Shown here: positions 18,684 to 28,758 of the stretch, one piece after another | Layout: every line of letters begins with the position of its first letter | Position numbering within the stretch: the first letter of the stretch is position 1 | NCBI GenBank assembly: GCA_039105265.1 | Contig: JAPFFF010000002.1 | Coordinates: 5,022,001 to 5,086,000, forward strand | Length of the DNA stretch: 64,000 nucleotides | Source of the DNA: Tritrichomonas musculus | Taxonomy: Eukaryota; Parabasalia; Tritrichomonadida; Tritrichomonadidae | Direction of reading: 5' to 3' | Made by a program: the position numbers and the translations under genes | The notes under the pieces: model-generated | Database searches by the model: none | Told to the model about the DNA's origin: nothing | The model's input: the letters and a program-made list of their open reading frames with translations, nothing else

Positions 18684-18710
18684 AAATAGTTATTTTTTTA
18701 TTCTTAACAA

Positions 18711-19145
18711 ATGACAAACGAAATAATAAGAAAAATCGATGATATAATAGCTGATTTGTATACATTAAAATTATGGGTACATACTGAACAAAAAAAAGAC
18801 AGTTCGTCTAATAGTGAACCACAAAGTGGTGAAGAGAATTCGTTAGAAGAACATACAATTGAATTACAAAGCAATACCAAAGCTAAAGCTTGTGACTGTG
18901 TAGCAGAGCCTAGGAAAGTCATCCATAGACGAACAAACCGTTCATTCCCATTAAATAAATCAAAGAATCTCAATGATGAACAACGTAATAAAGTATTAGC
19001 ATTTGCAAATGAAAATAAACAACTCATCTTGGATCAACCATCTGCTACAAGAAATGAATTCCTTCAAAAGCTTGTTCGCGATAAATTGAATATTAATCTT
19101 TCTGCATACATGTCTTGTAAAATAATTACTATGCTCAGTATTTGA
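18711..19145 (+). CDS. small conserved Maverick protein, 144 aa (B2)
   Basis: Counterpart of the 100-residue A proteins (4223-4525, 60532-60834). The shared core is PLNKSKNLNDEQRNKV and the C-terminal KLNINLSAYMSCKI. B2 has an extra acidic/serine-rich region in the first half (SSSNSEPQSGEENSLEE). The gene ends inside the end of the convergent fibre gene, overlapping by 11 bp, as in family A. Confidence 0.7.
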   Translation: MTNEIIRKIDDIIADLYTLKLWVHTEQKKDSSSNSEPQSGEENSLEEHTIELQSNTKAKACDCVAEPRKVIHRRTNRSFPLNKSKNLNDEQRNKVLAFANENKQLILDQPSATRNEFLQKLVRDKLNINLSAYMSCKIITMLSI

Positions 19146-21972
19146 ATACAGCAAGTGTTTTATCATCTATTATTGCAGTGATAACCCCCACAGTCATACG
19201 TTTAATCTTTGATGTTATTGCAGTTTCACCACTGAGAATCTTCAATTTATTGTCTTCATTATCAATAAATACTTCATCTCCAATACCATAACAAGATGAA
19301 TCATCAACTTTTACAAGATAATCACCATGGGAACTGAAGGTAATACAATTATTTTTTTGGTCAATTCTAACACAAATACCAACATATTCTTTCCATGAAC
19401 CAGTAGTTTTGACACTGCAAATACAATCTGTTGTATCATTCACAGTTGAAGATATCCACGTATCACCATCATGTTTATAAACCTTACCAGTCATATATAC
19501 TGGAGCTCCAATAACGAAATCATTTATTGAATTTACAGATGATTCAATCGGTGAGTAATGTGTGATTGTATTTGAACCGTTTGATGTTATCTTGCCAGAA
19601 ACATGTAAATTTGAATCAATTGTTGTATTTCTTGCAGTACCAAACATGCTAAATGATTGAAATCTATGACCATCAACATATATAAATACTTCACCAGTAT
19701 CAGCAGTTTTTGAAGACCTATACATAAAGACAGTATTATAAGTATCATTATATCCAAATCTAAATAAAGTAAGTGTATTTGAATCAATAGAACTAAAGAA
19801 ACTTGCAATATTACTTTCGGTAGTATTAATTGTTAATGAACCATCATTATTTTTTGCTACATATTTTCCATCACATTCTGATTCCGTCAAATATTTATCA
19901 GTTTCGGTTTTGTACAAATCAGTGGTTATTTCTACTTTATCTTTATTAATCGCTATTATTTTTGAACTATTCAAGAATAACGATAATTTTGGAATATTAT
20001 TTTTTAATTCATATAATATTTCACTTTTATTTGCTAAATCTAATCCAAAATTTATAAGCGCTTGTTTTGCTGAACTTGATGAATAAATATCAAATATATT
20101 TAAGTCAGAACCTTTTATCATAACTCGTCCAGCAACTACTAACTGGTCTCTTATTGTTGTTTTATATTTTTGAGATTTATATGTGCAGTTTATCATATCG
20201 GCATCTTTATATTGTATCATAAATTCTTCAGTATAAGGCGCATATCTTAATGTGACATAACTATTTTCGTTACATAATCTTATATCTGGATAATATGGAT
20301 TATTCACTATTAGCGATGGAGAATTATTTGTAAAAGTAGTAGATATCGATAATGAACCATCATCATTTTTCTCTACATAGCCTGATAAGTCGACAGGTTC
20401 TGGAATCTCACTTTTTACTTGGTCAATAGCACGGGTTAAATCACTTTTGAGAGCATATTTATCTTGGAGAAATGCAAGATTAACAACACAGTTTTTGTTT
20501 GTTTCATCAAAATCTTCATTTGCAATATAACAACTTATTACATTGATTCTATGTTGGTTATCAAAATCATAAACAACTCCACAACTTGAACTCATTTCTA
20601 ATGTTAATGCTATATTTTGAACGCCATTATTTAAAACATAATCATTATTATTAATACTTGATATAGTGAATATTCCTTGATATTTAATACTTTCATCAGT
20701 CTTATCATATCCATCAAATAACATTCCATATTGTTTCCATTTTTCAAAATATTGACTTGCATTAGTATAAAGAACCGAAAGAGTATTAATACTATTACCT
20801 TCATCATAAGTTAATTCTAATTCTTGATTGAAAGTAATTGTTTTATCAATTATTTCTGGAATATCAGATTTTAATGCATAAGTGTTTGACACATATCTAG
20901 CCGAATAAGCGTTTTTGTCTGTTGGTTCGACAGTTTTGGTTATTGAACATGATAATATTTCAGGTATTTCACCAGTTCCTGGATTGATTAATTCATGGGA
21001 GTTATACAGATACCAAAGACTAGAATCACTTCCTTCCATACGCAGTATCTGAGATGGTAGATTATCATCATCTTCATTGTACGAATAGTCTGCGTGAACA
21101 TAATGGGCCGTATAGTAACTGTCTGATGATACAATATCCAACCCATATTGCTCAATCAGTATATGATATGGGTCGTAATCCAAATCAAGAATTGTATTAT
21201 TGGCGATTTTGAATTGAATAGTTGTTTGTCCCTCAATAATCTCTGGGATTTCGCTTTTCACTTGCTCAATAATCTTTGGGAGGTCTTCTTTTGAAACATA
21301 TTCTCTGGCACAAGAATCCAAAGCTGCTTGAAGACCTTCATTAGCTGCCATACTTGTTAAACACATTGATGCTTGAGCTGATAATGGTTTAACATCATCA
21401 GCCATCAATTTCTGAAACATTTCGTCTGATAATTGATCTCTTATGTTCAATTGCAACTCACTATTTTTGAGAACTGTGGGTATCTCTGACAAGTCTTCTT
21501 TTTTTGCGTACAATGTCATATCTGGCAAGTCTTCTGTTTTCGTGTACTCATCAAGATTCGTAAGCTTTGCATATGGTTCCAAAGCAGTTGTCAAAGCAGA
21601 TTCATTAACCAAATCTGTAGGTATGTCAGTTGATAATGCAAAGTTGTTAACAACGTAATCACGTAATGTATTAACAGCGTTTTGACAAGCTAAAGCTTGG
21701 GCCTTGCTTTGCAAGTCAATTTCTTCACTACTAGCATACTTTAATAATTCTTTATTGAATTCCTCTGTTTTCAAATAATCGAATAAATCAGTTGTTTTCG
21801 CATATGGTTTCAATAATTCTTTCAATTCCTCGGTATTCAAGCTTGACCCCAAATTATTTCCGTTATTACACTTACATCCACATGAAGTGGCATATTGTTT
21901 TATGTATTCTATTATTAATTCATCTATTGTATTTACCCTTTTGATACCACCTGCTTGCTCTATCGTAAACAT
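19135..21972 (-). CDS. tail-fibre-like protein (B2)
   Basis: 945 residues from the ATG at 21972; an ATG three codons upstream is possible, but the A-family proteins begin at the MFTIEQAG equivalent, so the inner one is chosen. The N-terminal 250 residues are a series of short helical modules (YAKTTDLFDYLKTEEF, ALSTDIPTDL, YTKTEDLPDM) like phage fibre stalks. The middle is beta-rich and differs from family A, without the leucine-rich block. Near the end is SNLHVSGKITSNGSNTITHY, then a 145-residue terminal domain closely shared with family A (VGAPVYMTGKVYK, GDYLVKVDDSSCYGIGDEVF). It probably forms a particle spike or adhesin. Confidence 0.7.
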   Translation of the reverse strand: MFTIEQAGGIKRVNTIDELIIEYIKQYATSCGCKCNNGNNLGSSLNTEELKELLKPYAKTTDLFDYLKTEEFNKELLKYASSEEIDLQSKAQALACQNAVNTLRDYVVNNFALSTDIPTDLVNESALTTALEPYAKLTNLDEYTKTEDLPDMTLYAKKEDLSEIPTVLKNSELQLNIRDQLSDEMFQKLMADDVKPLSAQASMCLTSMAANEGLQAALDSCAREYVSKEDLPKIIEQVKSEIPEIIEGQTTIQFKIANNTILDLDYDPYHILIEQYGLDIVSSDSYYTAHYVHADYSYNEDDDNLPSQILRMEGSDSSLWYLYNSHELINPGTGEIPEILSCSITKTVEPTDKNAYSARYVSNTYALKSDIPEIIDKTITFNQELELTYDEGNSINTLSVLYTNASQYFEKWKQYGMLFDGYDKTDESIKYQGIFTISSINNNDYVLNNGVQNIALTLEMSSSCGVVYDFDNQHRINVISCYIANEDFDETNKNCVVNLAFLQDKYALKSDLTRAIDQVKSEIPEPVDLSGYVEKNDDGSLSISTTFTNNSPSLIVNNPYYPDIRLCNENSYVTLRYAPYTEEFMIQYKDADMINCTYKSQKYKTTIRDQLVVAGRVMIKGSDLNIFDIYSSSSAKQALINFGLDLANKSEILYELKNNIPKLSLFLNSSKIIAINKDKVEITTDLYKTETDKYLTESECDGKYVAKNNDGSLTINTTESNIASFFSSIDSNTLTLFRFGYNDTYNTVFMYRSSKTADTGEVFIYVDGHRFQSFSMFGTARNTTIDSNLHVSGKITSNGSNTITHYSPIESSVNSINDFVIGAPVYMTGKVYKHDGDTWISSTVNDTTDCICSVKTTGSWKEYVGICVRIDQKNNCITFSSHGDYLVKVDDSSCYGIGDEVFIDNEDNKLKILSGETAITSKIKRMTVGVITAIIDDKTLAVFKY

Positions 21973-21986
21973 TTTGAACATAATAA

Positions 21987-24647
21987 ATGACGTCAGATGT
22001 GGATGAACAATTAATAATGAATGAGGTGAAAAAGAAAGATTATCAAGATATGCTCATATTCATGTTCCAAAATAGTAAATCAGAGCAAATAAAAACAATA
22101 ATACACAATATTATTGAGTATCTCAAGAATCCTCGTAACTATATCAAAGACGTGAAAGAAAAGCTAAAAGATATGCTTGATAAATATAACGCAAAGCCTA
22201 AAGGAAGTAAAAGACAAAAAAATGAATTAGTTAAAATACTTGATTCAAAAGCGAATTACTTTATTGATATATCTGGCTTACTAAAAGATAAAGCTGCGGG
22301 CACTCACAGCCTCCGGGAACAAAGTTCCAGTCAACACAGTTGCCGACAAGCGGAGGAAGAAAAACCTGTTGCCATTCCACAAATTGAAGAGGAGGAAGAA
22401 CCTGACTTGGAAGGCCATTATTTTAGAAACAGAATTAATAAAGACATTGAATCACTTAGTAATTTATTTACACTTGATAGTAATCATATTAATGCTTTAC
22501 ACTTATTTTATTGTATTGCTGATGACTCAAAAAGGTATCCGTTATTTAATAAAAAAGATACTACACAGATTCAATTACTTGTTGTATCATTAACTGAAAA
22601 CATAGATTCACATAAAAACAACAAGATACCAGATAACATAAATAACCTAATGCAATTTGAGAAACAAAGAAGACAAACCAATATTGAAACAATGAGAAAG
22701 TTAGCTGAATCTAATCAAGAAGGTCAGCAATTATTAGATGCTTACAATAAATCTTCTACAATTGATGCTAACCAACTAGAAAGGTTTGGCTTATTAAATG
22801 AAGAGTTTACTGCTAAAAACCTTTATGGTTACTATAATAGGTCTATAAATCCTAAAGATGACTCCGATGTTAGAGTTAGGAATATCGCATTACAATTACA
22901 TGATGCAATAAGAGAAACAAACATATTTGAAGAAACAACTGAACCTAAAAACAAAAAGAAACTCAAACAATTAATAAAGTACCTTAATGAAAATGGAGAT
23001 AGAGAAATATTTTTTAATATGAATAGTGATATAGAAGAGCAAAGTGATATAGAAGAGCAAAGTGAATCTGCGCCACAGGCGAGTCTTTCAAAGAAAGCCG
23101 AACATTTGCAAAGCAAAGTTGTTAAAGACAATTATCATGCAATTGACGTAAATCTAGAAGATGATAGTGAATCTTTATCCGACTATAAAACAATGTCGAA
23201 GCGTGTTTTTAGCACACCAACCAAAGAATATCTTAGAAGAAACAAACCAATTGAAGCTGAAGATGACCACACCAACTTTTCAGAACTATTGAACTCAAAT
23301 ATTGAAACAACAAAAGGACCTGAAGTAAATGCTGCTGAATTCTTAAATGAATATATGAAGTCTATCCCAACAGGTAAACGTGCTGGTAAAACATTTGAAG
23401 CATCACAAAAACGTATGAGCGACCTGTACATTTTCGAAAACAAACAAAGTATTGATGTTAGTAAATATCGAGGGGAATTATTTGATATTCTTATTAATGG
23501 TAATTACCGTGTCAAGTTTTCACCTAAATGTGCTACAAGAGATGGAGCAGAAGCTTATTGCAAGAAAAGATTTGATAAAAATGGATATCCATTATATCGT
23601 TTAGTACCAGCTAGGCATGACACTAAAGACCCTCTCGGTAATCCAATTTGTGATTTAAACGGTGATAGAGTTGAAGATATTGTTATTGTTGATACCCGTG
23701 GTAAGCCTGTTATTATTAATGGATATCGTCTTGTTAAAGCAGACCCTTATAAGAAATTATGGCAAACCGAACGTATTGCTGGTAAAACAAATGATTCATT
23801 CGAAGTATGGCTTAAGAATCTTATGGGAGCTAAACGAACATGGGAATACACTCCAGAACAATGGAATGAAGGTAAGTTTAAACCTGAAATTGATAAGAAA
23901 TTAGAAAAAGTAATAAACTCATATCAATCTGTTGGTTTATCCAAACCCAAAATCAGTACCAAAATTACTGCAAGAGGTTTGTGGAGTTCTATATTTTCAA
24001 AAATATGGCAAACTGTTTTATACAATATATTTACTACTGAAGAATACAAAGATTTGGAACCATTAAAATGTATATTTAGTTATTTCAAAGTATGTACAGC
24101 CATATTTATTGCACGTTATGAATCTAAAGTGATGAAAGACCATGAACGCAATGATTGGAGTGATTGGGTTAAATATAAGAAATTACATCCAAAATCCGTA
24201 AATGCTGAATTGGGTGTTATGATTCAAAAAGAATATAATGAAAGCATTAAAGCGACTATGCCAGTTGATGGAGAAATAAATAGTGATGGTGAAATATCAG
24301 GAGTATTACAAGAAATATTGGAGCAAACAAATGACCTCATCTTTAAGACTGGTCTTGGATTCACAGAAGATAAGAAAGACCAATATGCACAGTTAGCTCA
24401 AGCTATAATTGAAAATAAAGTAAGTACAGCAACAAAGAAGCAATTACAAGACAAATTTGGTGAAAATATTGATGCTTGGATTGATTCACAAGTTGGTGGA
24501 AATTACACCACAATCAAAGGATTATATAAGGCTGCACATAAAGGTGCTGGTGATAAATCATATATTAGGTCGCGAACTGTTGAAAAGCCAGCTACAGCTG
24601 AAATTGTTGAGGAACCTTCTGATGATGATGACGAAGATGAACCATAA
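21987..24647 (+). CDS. large conserved Maverick protein, 886 aa (B2)
   Basis: Divergent from the fibre gene, with 14 bp between the chosen starts. The N-terminal 100 residues are helical and basic; residues about 103-127 (AAGTHSLREQ...SCRQAEEE) come from a GC-richer stretch absent from A copies. The best conserved region, about residues 495-590, includes INGNYRVKFSPKCATRDGA and a DLNGDRVEDIVIVD loop resembling a calcium-binding DxNxD loop, followed by INGYRLVKADPYKKLW. The C-terminus is acidic (DDDDEDEP). Family A relatives are at 1-1387 and 55110-57708. Role unknown; size and conservation suggest a structural or assembly protein. Confidence 0.72.
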   Translation: MTSDVDEQLIMNEVKKKDYQDMLIFMFQNSKSEQIKTIIHNIIEYLKNPRNYIKDVKEKLKDMLDKYNAKPKGSKRQKNELVKILDSKANYFIDISGLLKDKAAGTHSLREQSSSQHSCRQAEEEKPVAIPQIEEEEEPDLEGHYFRNRINKDIESLSNLFTLDSNHINALHLFYCIADDSKRYPLFNKKDTTQIQLLVVSLTENIDSHKNNKIPDNINNLMQFEKQRRQTNIETMRKLAESNQEGQQLLDAYNKSSTIDANQLERFGLLNEEFTAKNLYGYYNRSINPKDDSDVRVRNIALQLHDAIRETNIFEETTEPKNKKKLKQLIKYLNENGDREIFFNMNSDIEEQSDIEEQSESAPQASLSKKAEHLQSKVVKDNYHAIDVNLEDDSESLSDYKTMSKRVFSTPTKEYLRRNKPIEAEDDHTNFSELLNSNIETTKGPEVNAAEFLNEYMKSIPTGKRAGKTFEASQKRMSDLYIFENKQSIDVSKYRGELFDILINGNYRVKFSPKCATRDGAEAYCKKRFDKNGYPLYRLVPARHDTKDPLGNPICDLNGDRVEDIVIVDTRGKPVIINGYRLVKADPYKKLWQTERIAGKTNDSFEVWLKNLMGAKRTWEYTPEQWNEGKFKPEIDKKLEKVINSYQSVGLSKPKISTKITARGLWSSIFSKIWQTVLYNIFTTEEYKDLEPLKCIFSYFKVCTAIFIARYESKVMKDHERNDWSDWVKYKKLHPKSVNAELGVMIQKEYNESIKATMPVDGEINSDGEISGVLQEILEQTNDLIFKTGLGFTEDKKDQYAQLAQAIIENKVSTATKKQLQDKFGENIDAWIDSQVGGNYTTIKGLYKAAHKGAGDKSYIRSRTVEKPATAEIVEEPSDDDDEDEP

Positions 24648-24679
24648 AAAAATTACTACCTACTTTATATCCTTGCTAA

Positions 24680-25675
24680 TTATTTTTTTGAACCTGGTAA
24701 TTTGAATGTTGTTGTATGCGTCTTATTTGTTCCTGGATTTACCTGTGACTGCATAGTAGGCCCAAGCTTCGCTTGCGACAAGAAATCATTTTTAGCTTCT
24801 GTTGGACTTACAACCTTTTGATTCTTAGATGTATCACGAGCTATACTAGATTTTTCAGGTTCTTGGTAAAAATATTTGAATTCAGTTATTGGTGATGGTA
24901 ATACCTTCTTTGGGCGTATTTCATCGGGTATATCAAGTTTTTCATTATTATATTCAATATTTACTTTTGGGTCATATCCACTAAATAAGGAAGGCTCCCT
25001 AGGATGTGAATTATTTGTATTTACCTTTAAGATAGGGCTTGTGATATTTGATTTGAATACATTGAATACTGGAAAATGGTATTTCCAATCCTGAAATTCA
25101 TATTTGAAACCTTTAATATCAGCATCTTCATTTTTATTTCGCAATCGAACTTTCTGCCATTGGCTCATGAATGTTTCTTTTTCGAAACAGAGAAAGATAA
25201 TTATTGGTACTGGCTTAACTGTGCAATCAACGTCTACGCTCGAAGATAGTTGATAACAGAAATTATTTGTTTCTTTTACATCATATCTATAATCATAGTC
25301 TCCAATCAATAGTATATATGTTTTATTTAGGTCAGGAAATGATTTTTCAACAAATTGGATATCGGTATTACCAAAATTAGAAAAAAGGTCCACAGTTATT
25401 GTGAATAAACGTAATAGACTAGGATCGTTTGTATTATTTATATTTCTCTCATCTTTGAAATCCACTTTTTTAGGTAAATCCAACATTACTTCACTACCAT
25501 TAATAAGTACAAATAATTCATGGTAATTACTACTTAAATACAATAAGACTCTCCTATTTCTTTCAGAGATATATGAAAACAGTTGATGGTCCTTATTAAT
25601 ATTGATACAATTTGGATCTTGCAAATTAAGTTCTTGCAGTGCTGTGAATACCGATTTTTGGTTGCTCTTATTCAT
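24680..25675 (-). CDS. unrecognised 331-aa protein (B2)
   Basis: Convergent with the 886-residue gene. The N-terminal 200 residues look like a compact alpha/beta domain (RRVLLYLSSNYHELFVLINGS, KTYILLIGDYDYRYDV, VPIIIFLCFEKE); the rest is polar and Pro/Ser-rich and ends in basic residues. A2 has a different protein of similar length and place (53763-54833), also with an ordered start and disordered end, but I see no clear sequence match. A short palindrome, CAAGC-TTC-GCTTG, occurs near its 3' end at about 24770. Confidence 0.6.
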   Translation of the reverse strand: MNKSNQKSVFTALQELNLQDPNCININKDHQLFSYISERNRRVLLYLSSNYHELFVLINGSEVMLDLPKKVDFKDERNINNTNDPSLLRLFTITVDLFSNFGNTDIQFVEKSFPDLNKTYILLIGDYDYRYDVKETNNFCYQLSSSVDVDCTVKPVPIIIFLCFEKETFMSQWQKVRLRNKNEDADIKGFKYEFQDWKYHFPVFNVFKSNITSPILKVNTNNSHPREPSLFSGYDPKVNIEYNNEKLDIPDEIRPKKVLPSPITEFKYFYQEPEKSSIARDTSKNQKVVSPTEAKNDFLSQAKLGPTMQSQVNPGTNKTHTTTFKLPGSKK

Positions 25676-25732
25676 TTTTCCTTCGAAAAAAGCTATAGCT
25701 TAACAAGAACTCTGTTCTCGAAAAGCTGGCAC

Positions 25733-26125
25733 TTAATAAATAAGAAGGCAGCTCATGATAAATGCTGATGGTATGATTGAATTGCCATACAAATCGGTAA
25801 ACCATATCTTGTAATCTCTCTTATTGCTACTGAAGAATTCGTATTTTCGATATTTGGTTTGACGCTTATTAGCTAACATAATGAATGAATCACAATAGGC
25901 ATCTAATTGAACTATATCTGAATGCACCATTAAATCACCAACTAAAAAGTCTTTTACAATTGCACCAACATATTGAATTACAATATATTTCTTGTTTCTG
26001 CTTGATACAAATTCAAGTGGCAACGTAAATTCTGTTGATTGAGTGTGGAAATAACGTTTTGTTATGGGCTGTTTTACATTGCTTGTTGCAACATTCTTGA
26101 TATTATTCATAAGCATTTTTTTCAT
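25733..26125 (-). CDS. conserved Maverick protein, 130 aa (B2)
   Basis: Very similar to the 109-residue A2 protein (53430-53759) over its last 105 residues: YFHTQ...EFxLPLEFVSSRNKxYIV, VGDLMVHSDIVQ, RRQTKYRKY, YKIWFTDLYGN and a hydrophobic C-terminus SCLLIY. The B2 N-terminus is about 20 residues longer and basic. Beta-strand patterns predominate. It lies 5 bp from the integrase gene in the same direction, as in A2, so the two are probably linked. High conservation suggests a structural role; I do not recognise it. Confidence 0.72.
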   Translation of the reverse strand: MKKMLMNNIKNVATSNVKQPITKRYFHTQSTEFTLPLEFVSSRNKKYIVIQYVGAIVKDFLVGDLMVHSDIVQLDAYCDSFIMLANKRQTKYRKYEFFSSNKRDYKIWFTDLYGNSIIPSAFIMSCLLIY

Positions 26126-26130
26126 AGAAA

Positions 26131-27486
26131 CTAAATGTTAAAATACTTAATGTAATCTTCATTTAAGTCTCCAAATGAATTACATATGAATTTCGTATAT
26201 ATAATAGGTACTTCAATAATAGCTTTTTCAGCATCAGTCATACGTTTCCTACCTTTACTATGCTTTTCTTGTGGTTCATCTTTTTTAACAGTCTGATATG
26301 GTTTTAATAACTTGCAGATTACATTTCCATTACGATACTCTAGAAACTCAGCAATTTCATTAAATACTCTTCTACGCTTCTCATGCTTTTTTTGCGTTTT
26401 GCTTTTATCGAGATGAACTAATATAATATTACCTCTATTATAAGATAACAACCCCTTAAAACGTTGTTTATCATTGATTTCCCGCAATTTCATTTGCATT
26501 TTCCTGATATATCTCCACTCCAAATCAGTATCGTTTTGCATTTGAGCTGGGGTATAATATATGTACTTCGTTGGTTTTACAAGATTCTTGTCATAAAAAT
26601 CTGATGGGTCATAATCAAAATTCTTAAATCGAAGAGAACTATGAGGGGTGTTATTATAGTAATCAACCATTTGTCTCATCAAATTATAATCACTTAATCT
26701 TCGCTCATCTAACCCAAAAGCATTTCTCAGAGTTCTTATAACAGAATCAACATTTTTGTGAGCTAACGCATATGGAGAATCATTAATAATGAATCTTATA
26801 GGATAGAAATCAGTGATTGAATCTATTGTATTTTCCCAAAACTGGATGTCTTCAAATTGTAAATTGAGTAGCCTTTGGAAACGAGGTTTATAATAGTCGC
26901 TTTTTTTAAGCAGTTTTTTAAGAGTTTCCAGTTTGTGGTTCACAAGTATTTTACTTAATATTTTATCAAACTCTTTTATCCTTGCTTCTTTAATTACAGC
27001 TTTCAAGTCAAATATCAAAGTAGTTTCTCCTGTTGAAAACCAAATGACGACACTATTATCTTTCATCTCTTTTAATCCAGGTTCTCCATCACATTTGATA
27101 GTTTTGAATAGAAATTGTGGATATCTTATTATAATTCGTTCAAGGGAAAACCATATATTTCCTTTATCCTTTACAGGTTCAACGATTAGGTATCTTGTAT
27201 TTGTATTGATGAGAACCAAATATATTTTATTTTCTTTTGTCAAATCTCTAGTATAGTATTTGCTAAACATCAAATCTGCTTCCCAACAACCTGGTTCATT
27301 AGAGAAATTTGGTTTTGATAATTCTTTACATGATTTCAACTTGAAGTCAGGAATAAATGGTTCTGTTTTGATATCACTTTTAAAGAAAGGTTGTATGTAA
27401 TTATCAATGTATTTATACTTGGATTTGAAAGGATAATTGAGTAAGGAGTTGTATTCTTTATCGTAGATTCTTACTGATTTAGTCAT
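26131..27486 (-). CDS. retrovirus-type integrase (B2)
   Basis: 451 residues, the Polinton c-integrase. The catalytic core shows GCWEADLMF near residue 87, IKCDGEPGL near 149 and HKNVDSVIRTLRNAFG near 250, followed by YYNNTPHSSLR, the typical end of the DDE core. A C-terminal chromo/SH3-like segment follows (RGNIILVHLDKSK, RRRVFNEIAEFLEYRNGNVICKL). It joins element ends to target DNA and makes the 6-bp duplication seen around B2. The A2 relative (52323-53426) is shorter; B2 has extra residues near the end, including KGRKRMTDAEK, which looks like a DNA-binding tail. Confidence 0.9.
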   Translation of the reverse strand: MTKSVRIYDKEYNSLLNYPFKSKYKYIDNYIQPFFKSDIKTEPFIPDFKLKSCKELSKPNFSNEPGCWEADLMFSKYYTRDLTKENKIYLVLINTNTRYLIVEPVKDKGNIWFSLERIIIRYPQFLFKTIKCDGEPGLKEMKDNSVVIWFSTGETTLIFDLKAVIKEARIKEFDKILSKILVNHKLETLKKLLKKSDYYKPRFQRLLNLQFEDIQFWENTIDSITDFYPIRFIINDSPYALAHKNVDSVIRTLRNAFGLDERRLSDYNLMRQMVDYYNNTPHSSLRFKNFDYDPSDFYDKNLVKPTKYIYYTPAQMQNDTDLEWRYIRKMQMKLREINDKQRFKGLLSYNRGNIILVHLDKSKTQKKHEKRRRVFNEIAEFLEYRNGNVICKLLKPYQTVKKDEPQEKHSKGRKRMTDAEKAIIEVPIIYTKFICNSFGDLNEDYIKYFNI

Positions 27487-27544
27487 TTTCTAATGAAAAA
27501 GTCTTGTTTTACAACAAAAATGTGCAAAAAAATGGGCTCAAATC

Positions 27545-27576
27545 ACTCGCTATGCGAGGGCCAACAAAGTTGTCAT
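27545..27576. repeat. double small hairpin sequence in a B2 spacer
   Basis: The stretch CTCGC-TAT-GCGAG followed by GGCCAACAAAGTTG is close to the reverse complement of the 30-bp segment found inside the B1 ATPase gene at about 11039-11068 and missing from the B2 ATPase gene. Confidence 0.65.
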
Positions 27577-27581
27577 CTAAA

Positions 27582-27616
27582 GGTGAACGGGTGAATTTTC
27601 ACCTTTGAACTCACCT
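27582..27616. repeat. GGTGAA/TTCACC hairpin (B2)
   Basis: Contains the perfect inner palindrome GGTGAA-TT-TTCACC (27590-27603), related to the nested hairpin after the ATPase genes. It sits in the spacer between integrase and the 339-residue gene. Confidence 0.5.
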
Positions 27617-27621
27617 CCCAT

Positions 27622-28641
27622 TTATTTTCTATTTACATACATGGTTCTATGTACATTTGATATAGTGAACAACCCTGTTTCTTCAATTTTTCTTTTCAAT
27701 TCATCGAATGTTAAATTGATTCTGAAAGAAGATTTATACTTTGATTGGACATCTTTTAACAGGAATCTATCTATCGAAGGGTAATTTTTGAGTAAGAAAT
27801 CTTTCATATCATATCTGTTTTCATCAGGCATTTCTATGTATTGTTTCTCAATTTCTTGCTGCTCTCTTTGCTCTTCTCTCATCCTCTCTATTTGAAATAG
27901 ACTGTAATTGTATTTTCGTCTTGCTGCATCACATTTTGAGCATGATTTATTGGTTTGTGCATTATTATTGGCAATCATACCGTTAAGTCGTATGATATTT
28001 TCAGAGGCTTCTTTGACACTACATTTATCAATAAATCCAAACGAAAAGTCATCGGGGTCATCACATAGCAATGCATCTGTTGGATAAACGTTATATGGTT
28101 GTCCAAATTTATCTTTCCTAATGATACTTAGGGCGGTCATGAGAGCGAAAGAGATGAACGATTGATAGTGGAGGTACTCGTCCGACTTGTATATATCGAC
28201 TATATTACTGTATATTTTATCACACTTTTCGTTCATTGAATTGTGATTACAGTGATATCCAATCATATCATAGTTTACCTTCCGAATGAATTTTTTGATT
28301 TCTGCTGAATCGGTTTTCAATTCTTCGATTTGTTCAAAAATGGGTACGTCTGGCTTTGTCTGTGTGATGTCATTTAGTTTTGGCAGGGAATGAAATATTG
28401 TAAAAATATCACGTATGAGATTTGTATTTGTTTCAACATTTAGCTTGTATTTGATGGGGTCGTAATTATCATTCAGCAAATCATTTTTCAATTCCATCTT
28501 CTTTTCCTCAAAGCTCATAGAATAGAATTCAGACACTTCTTTTGAAAAACTACATTTAGTAAAATTGTCTTGGGCAAGAGTCATTGCAGTAATGCTGGTT
28601 TGACTCTGTGGGTGATTTGTTGTTGCTGGAGCGAGGGACAT
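27622..28641 (-). CDS. conserved Maverick protein, 339 aa (B2)
   Basis: Relative of the 333-residue A2 protein (48528-49529). Shared parts are an N-terminal helix region (MELKNDLLNDNYD), FTIFHSLPKLNDITQTKP, EIKKFIRKVN...GYHCNHNSMNEKCDK, a CSKCDAARRKY pair that may bind zinc with the earlier Cys/His residues, a coiled-coil (REEQREQQEIEK) and a C-terminal region NYPSIDRFLLKDVQ...FDELKRKIEETGLF that could fold as a winged helix. The last residues (YVNRK) are identical in both families. A DNA-binding role is plausible but unproven. Confidence 0.7.
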   Translation of the reverse strand: MSLAPATTNHPQSQTSITAMTLAQDNFTKCSFSKEVSEFYSMSFEEKKMELKNDLLNDNYDPIKYKLNVETNTNLIRDIFTIFHSLPKLNDITQTKPDVPIFEQIEELKTDSAEIKKFIRKVNYDMIGYHCNHNSMNEKCDKIYSNIVDIYKSDEYLHYQSFISFALMTALSIIRKDKFGQPYNVYPTDALLCDDPDDFSFGFIDKCSVKEASENIIRLNGMIANNNAQTNKSCSKCDAARRKYNYSLFQIERMREEQREQQEIEKQYIEMPDENRYDMKDFLLKNYPSIDRFLLKDVQSKYKSSFRINLTFDELKRKIEETGLFTISNVHRTMYVNRK

Positions 28642-28678
28642 TTGGTCTAAAAATAAAAAATGATAAAAAAATGAAAAG

Positions 28679-28713
28679 GTGAAGATGAAGGTGAAAACTC
28701 ACCTGTTCACCTA
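28679..28713. repeat. GGTGAA/TTCACC hairpin upstream of the 339-aa gene (B2)
   Basis: Holds GGTGAA motifs on the left and TCACCTGTTCACC on the right, similar to the hairpin after the ATPase genes. It lies between the KilA-N 3' end and the 339-residue gene start. Confidence 0.45.
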
Positions 28714-28758
28714 CAGACGAAAAAAGATGACAAATCGAACAAAAAAATACTCTAAAGC

